Assembly: GCA_039028895.1 (NCBI GenBank) | Contig: JBCCHF010000004.1 | Coordinates: 172,444 to 236,443 of the forward strand | DNA length: 64,000 nt | Direction: 5' to 3' | Source: JAHDCJ01 sp039028895 | GTDB taxonomy: Bacteria > Bacteroidota > Bacteroidia > Chitinophagales > Saprospiraceae | Notes under the pieces: generated by a model | Told to the model about the DNA's origin: nothing | Database searches by the model: none | What the model saw: only the letters and a program-made list of their open reading frames with translations | Translations under genes and position numbers: made by a program | Part shown: piece by piece, positions 8,121 to 16,213 of the stretch | Layout of the letters: each line of letters starts with the position of its first letter | How positions within the stretch are numbered: position 1 is the first letter of the stretch

Positions 8121-9404
8121 ATGGACCTGAAAAAAATAATGGGCTCCGGTTTTCTCCGCAATGTAGTTACCTTGGTAACGGGGACTGCTGCTGCCCAGTT
8201 TATTACCATTTTTTCAGCACCGGTGCTTACGAGAATTTATCTACCTGAGGAGTATGGGATACTAGGCATCTTTATGAGTGTAGCCGCCTTAACTGGTATC
8301 CTGGCTACCCTGCAATACAACCAGGCGATCATTCTGCCGAAGGAAGATGAAAAAGCCAACAACCTGGTCTATTTATGTATGTTTTTGACGATTGGGATGA
8401 CAATTTTATCTACCATAGTCATGTTTTTACTTAATATGGCTATTGCCAATTTCCTCAAAGCTCCTGAGGCTGCACAGTGGCTGCTTCTGGTTCCTATCTC
8501 CGTCTTTTTTGGAGGGATAACAGCAGCCTTTAATGTGTGGAACAATCGACACAAGAGATATAAACGATTATCCATCAGTCGGGTTATCCTAACTGTAGTT
8601 ACTGTAACTACCTCCATCACTATTGGCCTAAACTTTGAAGGGCCAATGGGGTTAATAATCGGCTATCAGGCCGGTCAGGGAGCTTGCCTTACTTTTCTGG
8701 TTACCAGTACCTTATTAAAAGATAAAACTTTATTTTCTCCATTTAGTGGAACCATTATTCGGACTCAGCTTCAGCGCTACAGGAACTTTCCAACTTTCAC
8801 TTTACCTTCAGAATTCATCAACAGGCTTACCACCCAAATGCCTGTTTATATACTTAGTATTTTTTCAGGTACAGCGGCTATTGGTTTGTTTAATATGTGT
8901 AACAGGATTTTAGCACTCCCAATCAGTTTTATCGCTACTGCTGTAGCTGAAGTATTCAAGCAAAAAGCTTCAGAAGACTATGCAAACCTTGGCAATTGCC
9001 AAGACATTTATTTAAAGACTTTAAAGAATCTGGTCGCTATTTCTATTCTGCCTTTTCTTGTTCTAATTCTTTTGGCGCCTACCTTATTTGCATTTGCATT
9101 TGGCGAGCCCTGGCGGGAAGCAGGCGTCTTTGCTCAGTTACTAGGTGTGATGTTTTTCTTCAAATTCATAGTTAGTCCATTATCCTATGTTTATTATATC
9201 GCAGGTAAACAAAAAGAAGACTTCTTATTGCATCTATGGATACTCGTTTCTACAATGGGCGCCTTTTGGATTGGCTACTATATTTTTGAAAGCACTTATA
9301 TCAGCTTGCTGCTTTATGGTTTAAATTACGCTGCCATCTATATTTTGTATCTCATCAGGAGTTACCAGTTCGCAAAAGGCAACTTAAACTCTTCATTTGA
9401 ATGA
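8121..9404 (+). CDS. Wzx-type lipid-linked oligosaccharide flippase
   Basis: A 427-residue inner-membrane protein of the polysaccharide-specific transporter group (MATE/MVF superfamily). I estimate about 12 hydrophobic helices. The N-terminal segment VVTLVTGTAAAQFITIFSAP and the following VLTRIYLPEEYG are characteristic of Wzx proteins (helix 1, then the first loop). It would flip undecaprenyl-linked repeat units to the periplasm for the Wzy-like polymerase at 26763. The stop overlaps the next ATG by 4 bp. Confidence 0.88.
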   Translation: MDLKKIMGSGFLRNVVTLVTGTAAAQFITIFSAPVLTRIYLPEEYGILGIFMSVAALTGILATLQYNQAIILPKEDEKANNLVYLCMFLTIGMTILSTIVMFLLNMAIANFLKAPEAAQWLLLVPISVFFGGITAAFNVWNNRHKRYKRLSISRVILTVVTVTTSITIGLNFEGPMGLIIGYQAGQGACLTFLVTSTLLKDKTLFSPFSGTIIRTQLQRYRNFPTFTLPSEFINRLTTQMPVYILSIFSGTAAIGLFNMCNRILALPISFIATAVAEVFKQKASEDYANLGNCQDIYLKTLKNLVAISILPFLVLILLAPTLFAFAFGEPWREAGVFAQLLGVMFFFKFIVSPLSYVYYIAGKQKEDFLLHLWILVSTMGAFWIGYYIFESTYISLLLYGLNYAAIYILYLIRSYQFAKGNLNSSFE

Positions 9405-10042
9405 AAAAGATCATCAAAATATTGATCTCAATTCCAATGAGGATAATAAAAAAGGTCGCTGGCTATCTTCCCTATTTTAAATTCATAGAAGAAACTAAAG
9501 ATAGCCAAACACCTATTTCTTTTGAAATGTGGTATCGGCAGAAAGTTTTGGGTTATAATCGAAATGCTTATTGGCCGGTTCATTTTACCAGCACCGTTTC
9601 AGGAAAGGTAAAAAATGTCTATTGTGGCATCGAAACATGTCCTGGTTATAGCCCTGGCTGTTATATTCAGGCAATTGGAAAGATCTTTATTGGCGATTAT
9701 ACACAGATAGCACCTAATGTGGGCATTATTAGCTCGAACCATGATCCACACGACAATAGTAAGCATATAGTCAAGGCAGTAAAAATCGGGGCCTATGGGT
9801 GGATTGGAATGGGAGCCCTGATCATGCCAGGCGTTGAATTGGGAGACTTTACCGTCGTTGGAGCAGGAGCCGTTGTCACCAAGTCTTTCCCGGAAGGGCA
9901 TTGTATTATTGGCGGCAATCCTGCCAAAAAAATTAAAAGCCTTGATCCTGCCAAATGTGTGAGGAACCGGAGTAAGATCGAATATAATGGGTATATCCGT
10001 TCTGATAAATTTGAAATGTTTAAAAAATCACTCAATTTCTGA
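9401..10042 (+). CDS. Hexapeptide-repeat acyltransferase (LbH, CatB/WbbJ-like)
   Basis: A 213-residue left-handed beta-helix acyltransferase. The first 30 residues are basic and hydrophobic and may touch the membrane. The helix part runs from IQAIGKIFIGDYTQIAPNVGI through VKIGAYGWIGMGALIMPGV to VVGAGAVVTKSFPEGHCIIG and GGNPAKKI. The loop SSNHDPHD carries the histidine expected as catalytic base. It probably O- or N-acetylates a sugar of the repeat unit. It overlaps the flippase gene by 4 bp and lies 2 bp before hisH. Confidence 0.82.
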   Translation: MKKIIKILISIPMRIIKKVAGYLPYFKFIEETKDSQTPISFEMWYRQKVLGYNRNAYWPVHFTSTVSGKVKNVYCGIETCPGYSPGCYIQAIGKIFIGDYTQIAPNVGIISSNHDPHDNSKHIVKAVKIGAYGWIGMGALIMPGVELGDFTVVGAGAVVTKSFPEGHCIIGGNPAKKIKSLDPAKCVRNRSKIEYNGYIRSDKFEMFKKSLNF

Positions 10043-10044
10043 AT

Positions 10045-10665
10045 ATGCTAGTAATAATCGATTATGGGGTAGGAAATCTGAGGTCTATCAAGAATATGCT
10101 TAAAAAAGCAGGACATCTTGATGTAGAGATTTCAGCAGATCCGGAAGTTATCAGAAAAGCCGATAAGTTGATTCTGCCGGGTGTTGGACACTTCGACTAT
10201 GGCATGAGACAGCTACAGGCCTCAGGTCTGATCGAAGTTCTCAACCAAAAAGTTCTTGAAGAAAAAACACCTGTATTAGGGATTTGCCTGGGCGCCCAGC
10301 TGTTAACTAAAGGAAGTGAAGAAGGTGTGGAACCTGGGCTAGGCTGGATAGATGCCCAAACCATACGGTTTAGAGAAGAGAAGATGGATAGCACACTTAA
10401 GATCCCAAATATGGGTTGGTGTGATGTTTCTATCGATAAAGACAGCAAGTTATTCACCGAAATGTTTGATGAACCCCGGTTCTATTTCGTGCATACCTAT
10501 CATATCGTCTGTGATGAGGAATCCGACAACCTAACCTCAGGTCTTTATGGCTATAAATTCACTGCAGGTGTGGAGAAAGACAATGTTATTGGCGTTCAAT
10601 TTCATCCTGAAAAGAGTCATAAGTTCGGGATGAAATTACTTGACAATTTTGTAACCCTTTATTGA
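10045..10665 (+). CDS. hisH: Glutaminase subunit HisH homologue for sugar amidination
   Basis: A 206-residue class I glutamine amidotransferase of the HisH family. The nucleophile is C81 in GICLGAQLL, with H187 and E189 in QFHPEKSH completing the triad. NMGW (122-125) is the HisH signature. It is followed after 3 bp by a hisF homologue, and a wbpG gene lies nearby. In Pseudomonas aeruginosa O-antigen loci such HisH2/HisF2 pairs feed ammonia to WbpG to turn an acetamido group into acetamidino. No other histidine genes are present, so a role in histidine synthesis is unlikely. Confidence 0.88.
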   Translation: MLVIIDYGVGNLRSIKNMLKKAGHLDVEISADPEVIRKADKLILPGVGHFDYGMRQLQASGLIEVLNQKVLEEKTPVLGICLGAQLLTKGSEEGVEPGLGWIDAQTIRFREEKMDSTLKIPNMGWCDVSIDKDSKLFTEMFDEPRFYFVHTYHIVCDEESDNLTSGLYGYKFTAGVEKDNVIGVQFHPEKSHKFGMKLLDNFVTLY

Positions 10666-10668
10666 TCA

Positions 10669-11469
10669 ATGAGAAGAATTCGTGTCATACCGGTTTTATT
10701 GATCCAGAATGGAGGTTTGGTCAAGTCCATCAAGTTTAAAAAGCATAAATACGTTGGCGATCCGATCAATGCCGTAAAGATCTTCAACGATAAAGAAGTA
10801 GACGAGATTGCTATTCTCGACATTTCAGCCTCAAAGGAAAAAAGGGCACCTAATATTGAGAAAATCAAAGAATTTGCTGCTGAAGCTTTTATGCCAATGG
10901 CTTATGGCGGTGGCATAACGACCCTTGACCAGATTAAACGAATTCTTTTCGAAGGCGTAGAAAAAGTAGTACTCAACACCAGTGCCTTGAAATCTCCGGA
11001 CCTAATTACCCAGGGGGCAGGTCAATTTGGTAGTCAAAGTATCGTTGTTTCCATTGATGTCAAGAAAACCCTTTTTGGAAAATACAAGGTAATGGGTAAT
11101 TGTGGCATGAAAAGTACGGGTCTCGACCCCGTTCAGTTTGCCCAAAAGATGGAAAAGGCCGGTGCTGGTGAAATATTCCTGACTTCCGTAGATCGCGATG
11201 GCACCTATGATGGATATGATATTGATCTGATCCAGCAGGTTGCGGATAGTGTGAACATCCCAGTAATTGCCTGTGGAGGTGCCGCAAAAGTACCAGACTT
11301 TTATACTGCTGTCAGTAAAGGAAAAGCTTCTGCAGTAGCTGCAGGGAGTCTTTTTGTATTTCAGGGGCCACACCGTGCAGTGCTCATTAACTATCCACCG
11401 CAGGAACAACTAAAAAAGGAATTATTTCTAAAATTGGTTCAACCAATAACAAACAGTGTCTCGAGTTAA
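10669..11469 (+). CDS. hisF: HisF-like ammonia-channel subunit for sugar amidination
   Basis: A 266-residue (beta-alpha)8 barrel of the HisF family. It keeps the barrel phosphate motifs (YGGGI at 79-83, VIACGGAAK) and D130 in SIDVKKT. The other catalytic aspartate of true HisF, D11, is leucine here (VIPVLLIQNGG). That fits the HisF2 group, which passes ammonia to WbpG and does not make imidazole glycerol phosphate. Gene order hisH-hisF-wbpB-wbpG supports this. Confidence 0.88.
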   Translation: MRRIRVIPVLLIQNGGLVKSIKFKKHKYVGDPINAVKIFNDKEVDEIAILDISASKEKRAPNIEKIKEFAAEAFMPMAYGGGITTLDQIKRILFEGVEKVVLNTSALKSPDLITQGAGQFGSQSIVVSIDVKKTLFGKYKVMGNCGMKSTGLDPVQFAQKMEKAGAGEIFLTSVDRDGTYDGYDIDLIQQVADSVNIPVIACGGAAKVPDFYTAVSKGKASAVAAGSLFVFQGPHRAVLINYPPQEQLKKELFLKLVQPITNSVSS

Positions 11470-11525
11470 TATCCTCGAGTTCAAAATATCAGAAAATGAC
11501 CTTTGAGGGGTCAAATGAAACTTAA

Positions 11526-12587
11526 ATGAAAGACCAAAAAATAAAATTTGCAGTAATTGGCACTGGCCACATTGGCAAAAGGCATGCAGCGATGATCACG
11601 GCAAATGAAGAAGCCGAGTTAGTAGCCCTTTGTGATATCCGATCAAAAGAAGAACTCGGCATTGAGACTTACGAGGTTCCTTTTTTCAAAGATTACCAGG
11701 AAATGCTTAATGAAGGCCCCGAAGCTGACGTGATCTGTATCGCCACACCAAACGGCCTCCACCAGGAAATGGCCTTAAAAGCCATAAATACTAACCATCA
11801 TGTCGTCATCGAAAAACCTATGGCGCTAACCAAAACCGGTTGTGAAAAGATCATCTTTAAAGCGCTTCAACAATCAAAACAAGTGTTTTGTGTCATGCAA
11901 AACCGATACTCCCCTCCTTCAGTATGGTTGAAGGACATAATGCGCCGACGCCTTATGGGTAAAATCTATATGGTCCAGATTAATTGTTACTGGAATCGCG
12001 ATGAACGTTATTACAAACCAGGCAACTGGCACGGTACTGCAGAACTTGATGGGGGTACACTTTTCACTCAGTTTTCCCACTTTATCGATATCATGTATTG
12101 GCTATTTGGCGATATCTCAAACATCAAGGCTAAGTTCCAGGATTTCAAACACCAGGAGATGACAGATTTTGAAGATTCAGGCTTTATCAGTTTCGACTTT
12201 ATCAAAGGCGGAATGGGTTGCCTCAATTATTCGACAGCTGTCTGGAACAGTAACCTTGAAAGCAGTATCACTATTATCGGAGAAAAAGGCTCTGTAAAAG
12301 TAGGCGGACAGTATATGAATGAAGTGGAATTCTGCAATATTGAAAACTACGAAATGCCTGAACTGCCGCCAGCTAACCCGCCAAATGACTATGGAGCCTA
12401 TAAAGGCTCGGCAGCCAATCATCATTATATTTTTGAAAACGTAGTCGATGTGCTGAAAGGCAGATCGAGCATTACTACCAATGCTCTGGAAGGGCTCAAG
12501 GTAGTTGATATTATTGAACGTATATACCAACAGAAAAAAGAAAATTATGGATCTGAATCAGAGGCCCTTTCGGCAATGCGCAATTAG
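11526..12587 (+). CDS. wbpB: UDP-GlcNAcA 3-oxidase (WbpB/WlbA type, Gfo/Idh/MocA family)
   Basis: A 353-residue NAD-dependent oxidoreductase that would oxidise C3 of UDP-GlcNAcA to the keto sugar used by the WbpE-type aminotransferase. FAVIGTGHIGKRHA (8-21) binds NAD, EKPMAL holds the conserved catalytic lysine, and QNRYSPPSVWLK with GGTLFTQFSHFID (catalytic His region) match WlbA-type members. WbpB/WlbA enzymes studied elsewhere keep NAD bound and reoxidise it with 2-oxoglutarate, giving 2-hydroxyglutarate. An lhgO gene is present in this locus. The 3' end overlaps wbpG by 41 bp. Confidence 0.9.
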   Translation: MKDQKIKFAVIGTGHIGKRHAAMITANEEAELVALCDIRSKEELGIETYEVPFFKDYQEMLNEGPEADVICIATPNGLHQEMALKAINTNHHVVIEKPMALTKTGCEKIIFKALQQSKQVFCVMQNRYSPPSVWLKDIMRRRLMGKIYMVQINCYWNRDERYYKPGNWHGTAELDGGTLFTQFSHFIDIMYWLFGDISNIKAKFQDFKHQEMTDFEDSGFISFDFIKGGMGCLNYSTAVWNSNLESSITIIGEKGSVKVGGQYMNEVEFCNIENYEMPELPPANPPNDYGAYKGSAANHHYIFENVVDVLKGRSSITTNALEGLKVVDIIERIYQQKKENYGSESEALSAMRN

Positions 12588-13704
12588 CGTAATGGACACC
12601 ATTGCCGATCCTGACATCACCTTTGATGAAAAAGGCATCTGCAATTATTACCACGAATTTAAAGCTGCCGTCAAGGCACATGTATTCGAAGGAGAAGCTG
12701 GAGAAAAGAAACTGGCGGAAACTGTAAAAACCATCAAAAAAAGAGCAGGTGGCAGTCAATACGATTGCATTCTTGGACTTAGTGGAGGCGCTGACAGCTC
12801 TTATATGGCCGTTTTGGCCAAACAATTAGGATTGAATCCTTTGGTGGTACATTTTGATTATGGCTGGAATACCGAGCTGGCCGTAAACAATATTGAGCAA
12901 TTGGTAACCAAACTGGACTATGACCTTTATACCTACGTCATGGACTGGGAAGAGTTTAAAGACCTCCAACGCTCCTACTTTAAGGCATCTGTCCTTGACC
13001 TTGATGTGCCTGCCGATCATATGATATTCGGTGCTCTTTATAAAACAGCCAGCAAGTACAATGTCAAAACGGTGCTCAGTGGTAATAATGTTATGACAGA
13101 GCACACCCTCCCTAAGTCATGGAACTACAATAAGTTTGACATGGTCAATCTGAAGAACATCCATAAAACCTACAGTAAAAGACCATTAAAAAAGCTACCA
13201 GCCCTTGGCGTTTGGGATCAGGCCTGGTATCAACTCGTAAAAGATATTCAAAGGGTAAATATCCTTGATTATATTCCATACAATAAAGAAGCGATTAAGG
13301 GTATCCTGATGACTGATTATGGATGGAGAGATTATGGAGGCAAACATTACGAGTCCGTTTTTACCCGTTTTTATCAGGGTTATATCCTCCCTAAAAAATG
13401 GCAAATCGATAAGCGTAAAGCCCATTTATCCAACCTTATTTTTGCCGGTCAATTAACCAAAGAAGAGGCAGAAGCAGAAATGGTAAAACCTTGCTATGAC
13501 CCGAAGCTTCAGCAGGAAGATTTTCATTATGTTGCGAAAAAACTCGGATTCACAGACGAAGAATTTGAGCAGGTATTAACACAGCCTAATCGGGCCCATG
13601 AAGAATTTGGGACTGATAAAGGACAACGTCAGTTCTATTTTAAAATAATGAGGACCATCAAGCCGATTTCACGAATCGTAAAAAAATTCCGCACACAAGT
13701 ATGA
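12547..13704 (+). CDS. wbpG: N-acetyl sugar amidotransferase (WbpG type)
   Basis: A 385-residue PP-loop ATP-pyrophosphatase that, with HisH and HisF, would convert the 3-acetamido group to an acetamidino group. The PP-loop SGGADSS is at residues 79-85. The N-terminus CAISVMDTIADPDITFDEKGICNYY matches WbpG/WbuX proteins, but of the usual two CxxC-like pairs only C11 and C32 remain; the partners are Ser and Tyr. The frame is open from 12505, yet family homology begins at the ATG at 12547, inside wbpB. The stop overlaps the next start by 4 bp. Confidence 0.88.
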   Translation: MDLNQRPFRQCAISVMDTIADPDITFDEKGICNYYHEFKAAVKAHVFEGEAGEKKLAETVKTIKKRAGGSQYDCILGLSGGADSSYMAVLAKQLGLNPLVVHFDYGWNTELAVNNIEQLVTKLDYDLYTYVMDWEEFKDLQRSYFKASVLDLDVPADHMIFGALYKTASKYNVKTVLSGNNVMTEHTLPKSWNYNKFDMVNLKNIHKTYSKRPLKKLPALGVWDQAWYQLVKDIQRVNILDYIPYNKEAIKGILMTDYGWRDYGGKHYESVFTRFYQGYILPKKWQIDKRKAHLSNLIFAGQLTKEEAEAEMVKPCYDPKLQQEDFHYVAKKLGFTDEEFEQVLTQPNRAHEEFGTDKGQRQFYFKIMRTIKPISRIVKKFRTQV

Positions 13705-14765
13705 TCATATCTATTGTTGGGGCCAGACCCCAGTTTGTAAAGGCAGCTGTCGTTTCCAAAGCCTTCAGGGAAAATGGTATTCCTGAAAAGATCGTACATA
13801 CCGGTCAACATTATGACACTCGAATGAGTGAGGTTTTCTGGACGGAGTTGGGTCTCCCATCATATGACATCAACCTTGAAGTTGGTTCGGGCAGTCACGG
13901 CAAACAAACGGCCTTAATGATCGAAAAAATCGAAAGCTATCTCCTGGCTTGCGATCCTTTGCCAAGGGCAATTTTGCTGTATGGCGATACCAATTCTACT
14001 ATCGCTGGCGCTATTGCGGCATCAAAAATCCACATCCCGATCATCCATGTTGAAGCTGGCCTCAGGAGTTTTAATCGAAGAATGCCCGAAGAGATCAATC
14101 GAATTGTCACCGATCACTTGTCTGAAATACTGTTTTGTTCCTCTGACTCTCCTGTCAATCAGCTCGAAACTGAAGGTATTACAAAAGGGGTTTACGAGGT
14201 TGGAGATGTTATGTATGATGCAATGGCTACCTTTTCGGAAATCGCCAAATCAAAGATCAACTTAACTGATGTCATACCCTTTCCGGAAGGAGATTTTGCA
14301 CTGGCTACTATTCACAGACCTTCCAATACAGACAATATTGATAACCTGAATAGCATTTTATCAGCAATTGCAGAAATTGGCATGCCCTGTATTTGGCCGG
14401 TTCATCCTCGTAATAAAAAGAAGATCGCTGAGTTGGACCTTCCATCAAATCTCTACCCTGTCGAGCCTGTTTCCTATCTCGAGATGCTTATATTGCTAAG
14501 TCATTGCACCAAGGTATTCACCGATAGCGGAGGTTTGCAGAAAGAAGCCTACTGGATGAAAAAGCCATGTATTACCTTACGGGAAGAAACTGAGTGGATC
14601 GAAACGCTGGAAAACGGTTGGAACGTTATTACCGGTAGTAATAAATCAGCGATTTTAGACGCCGCAAATAACCCGCCTGATCCTGACTCCTGGAAACCGG
14701 TCTATGGCGATGGCAGAGCGTCGGTCAGGATAGCGGAAATCGTCAAAAAGCAATATGCCTATTAG
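13701..14765 (+). CDS. wbpI: UDP-GlcNAc3NAcA 2-epimerase (WbpI/WlbD type)
   Basis: A 354-residue non-hydrolysing UDP-sugar 2-epimerase of the GT-B-like WecB superfamily. It begins MIISIVGARPQFVKAA. HVEAGLRSFNRRMPEEINR and DSGGLQKEAYWMKKPCITLREETEW show the WbpI-type variant, in which the WecB residues EEAPSF and TERPEG are replaced. It would invert C2 of UDP-GlcNAc3NAcA to UDP-ManNAc3NAcA before amidination. The second epimerase gene, at 20022, is of the WecB type. Confidence 0.88.
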   Translation: MIISIVGARPQFVKAAVVSKAFRENGIPEKIVHTGQHYDTRMSEVFWTELGLPSYDINLEVGSGSHGKQTALMIEKIESYLLACDPLPRAILLYGDTNSTIAGAIAASKIHIPIIHVEAGLRSFNRRMPEEINRIVTDHLSEILFCSSDSPVNQLETEGITKGVYEVGDVMYDAMATFSEIAKSKINLTDVIPFPEGDFALATIHRPSNTDNIDNLNSILSAIAEIGMPCIWPVHPRNKKKIAELDLPSNLYPVEPVSYLEMLILLSHCTKVFTDSGGLQKEAYWMKKPCITLREETEWIETLENGWNVITGSNKSAILDAANNPPDPDSWKPVYGDGRASVRIAEIVKKQYAY

Positions 14766-14804
14766 CCAATAACCTGGAACTGTAAATCCATAATCTTTCC
14801 TCCA

Positions 14805-16190
14805 ATGTCAAACTCAGATACAGGTGCCAAGTCGGTAGAAGAAAGGATCAAAGTACTTTTCATGGTGATGGAATTTGCTCCACTCAATACCACGGGAAAT
14901 TTCAGATCCCTGAAGTTTGTCAAATACTTTCGAGAACATGGAATCGAGCCTATCGTTGTTACTTTCACCCCTGAGTCTGCCGCTAACTTATGGCCCAAAG
15001 CAAGAATCGATGATGAGTTGTTAGATGAAATCCCGGAAGAGACCACTGTTTATCGCATCCCGGCAGAGGACAGGCGAAAACATTACAGTTCCAAATTGAG
15101 GTCGTTTATTACCGTCTATTTCCATATCGAAGACAACGTAGCAAGACTCTGGAAGGCTAACCTGATGGAGGCTATAGACGATATTATTGAAAAGCATAAA
15201 CCTCAGGTTTTATTGACTTCCGTACCACCTTTTAGCTCGGGGGGACTTGCTGCCCATGTCTCAAGGAAATTCTCATTACCCCTGGTAATCGATATGCGAG
15301 ACGCATGGTCACAATGGGGCCACCAGCCATTCGGGAGTTATTTGCATTACTTGCTAACTCTCCGAAAGGAACGAAGTAATTTCAAAACCGCCAAAGCCAT
15401 AGTAGGTGTAACACCTCAACTCATACGCGATTTCGCTCGCGCACATCCCGGATTAGACAAAAATAAATTCCATTTTATTCCGAATGGCTTTGATGATGAT
15501 ACAGAAATCCCCTCTGATATTGAGACCTCGACGAAGGAAGACAAAAAAGTCATCATTGGTTATGTTGGCAGTTTTTACTACTCGCCGCACTCCCATAAGC
15601 AAATTTTCATGCCTTGGTGGAAACGGAAACGGCACCGCAAACTTCAATATGTTCCTGTAAAGGAAAATTGGAAATATCGGAGTCCTTACTTTTTTCTTAA
15701 AACCCTTGCCAGGGCTTTTGAAAAAGCCCCCAAGCTAAAATCTCGGGTGGAATTTCATTTTGTGGGCCGCATCCCTGAGTGGTTGGGTGAAATGCTTGGA
15801 GAGTTTGACTTAAAAGACAACTTCAAGAGTTATGGATTCGTGCCGCATTCTGAAGCTTTGAGGATACAAAAATCCTTTGACTACTTCTTAACTACTTCTG
15901 AGAAGGTGGAAGGCGGGGACCACTACTGTTTGCCCTCAAAAATCTTTGATTATGTCAGAATGCGAAAACCCATTCTGGCATTTGTAACTGCAGGCATACA
16001 AAGAGAGTTCATTTCCAAATCTGGCCTTGGCCTAATTATGGATCCTGATGATACTGAAAATGCATCGACCCAACTTATGGAAGTACTCAAAAATGGCATC
16101 AAATTGCAACCAAACCCCCAATATTTGCAAAATTTCCACAGAAGAAACATAACTCAGAATATGAGTGGTGTCATAAAAACAGTAATTTAA
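14805..16190 (+). CDS. Glycosyltransferase (GT4-like, GT-B)
   Basis: A 461-residue GT-B enzyme of the WbuB/WlbH-like kind. The N-terminal acceptor domain contains NTTGNFRSLKFVKYFREHG, TSVPPFSSGGLAAHV and VIDMRDAWSQW. The donor domain has IGYVGSFYYSPHS, then FHFVGRI and YGFVPHSEALRIQKSFDYFLTT, ending with LPSKIFDYVRMRKPILAF. Its position right after the uronic acid pathway suggests that it adds that sugar, which is inference. Confidence 0.82.
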   Translation: MSNSDTGAKSVEERIKVLFMVMEFAPLNTTGNFRSLKFVKYFREHGIEPIVVTFTPESAANLWPKARIDDELLDEIPEETTVYRIPAEDRRKHYSSKLRSFITVYFHIEDNVARLWKANLMEAIDDIIEKHKPQVLLTSVPPFSSGGLAAHVSRKFSLPLVIDMRDAWSQWGHQPFGSYLHYLLTLRKERSNFKTAKAIVGVTPQLIRDFARAHPGLDKNKFHFIPNGFDDDTEIPSDIETSTKEDKKVIIGYVGSFYYSPHSHKQIFMPWWKRKRHRKLQYVPVKENWKYRSPYFFLKTLARAFEKAPKLKSRVEFHFVGRIPEWLGEMLGEFDLKDNFKSYGFVPHSEALRIQKSFDYFLTTSEKVEGGDHYCLPSKIFDYVRMRKPILAFVTAGIQREFISKSGLGLIMDPDDTENASTQLMEVLKNGIKLQPNPQYLQNFHRRNITQNMSGVIKTVI

Positions 16191-16213
16191 CGCTATAATC
16201 ACTTACTTTAGAA

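Noticed and set aside
10045..11469. hisH-hisF as part of a histidine operon.
   Set aside because: No other his genes are near, HisF lacks D11, and wbpG lies two genes downstream.
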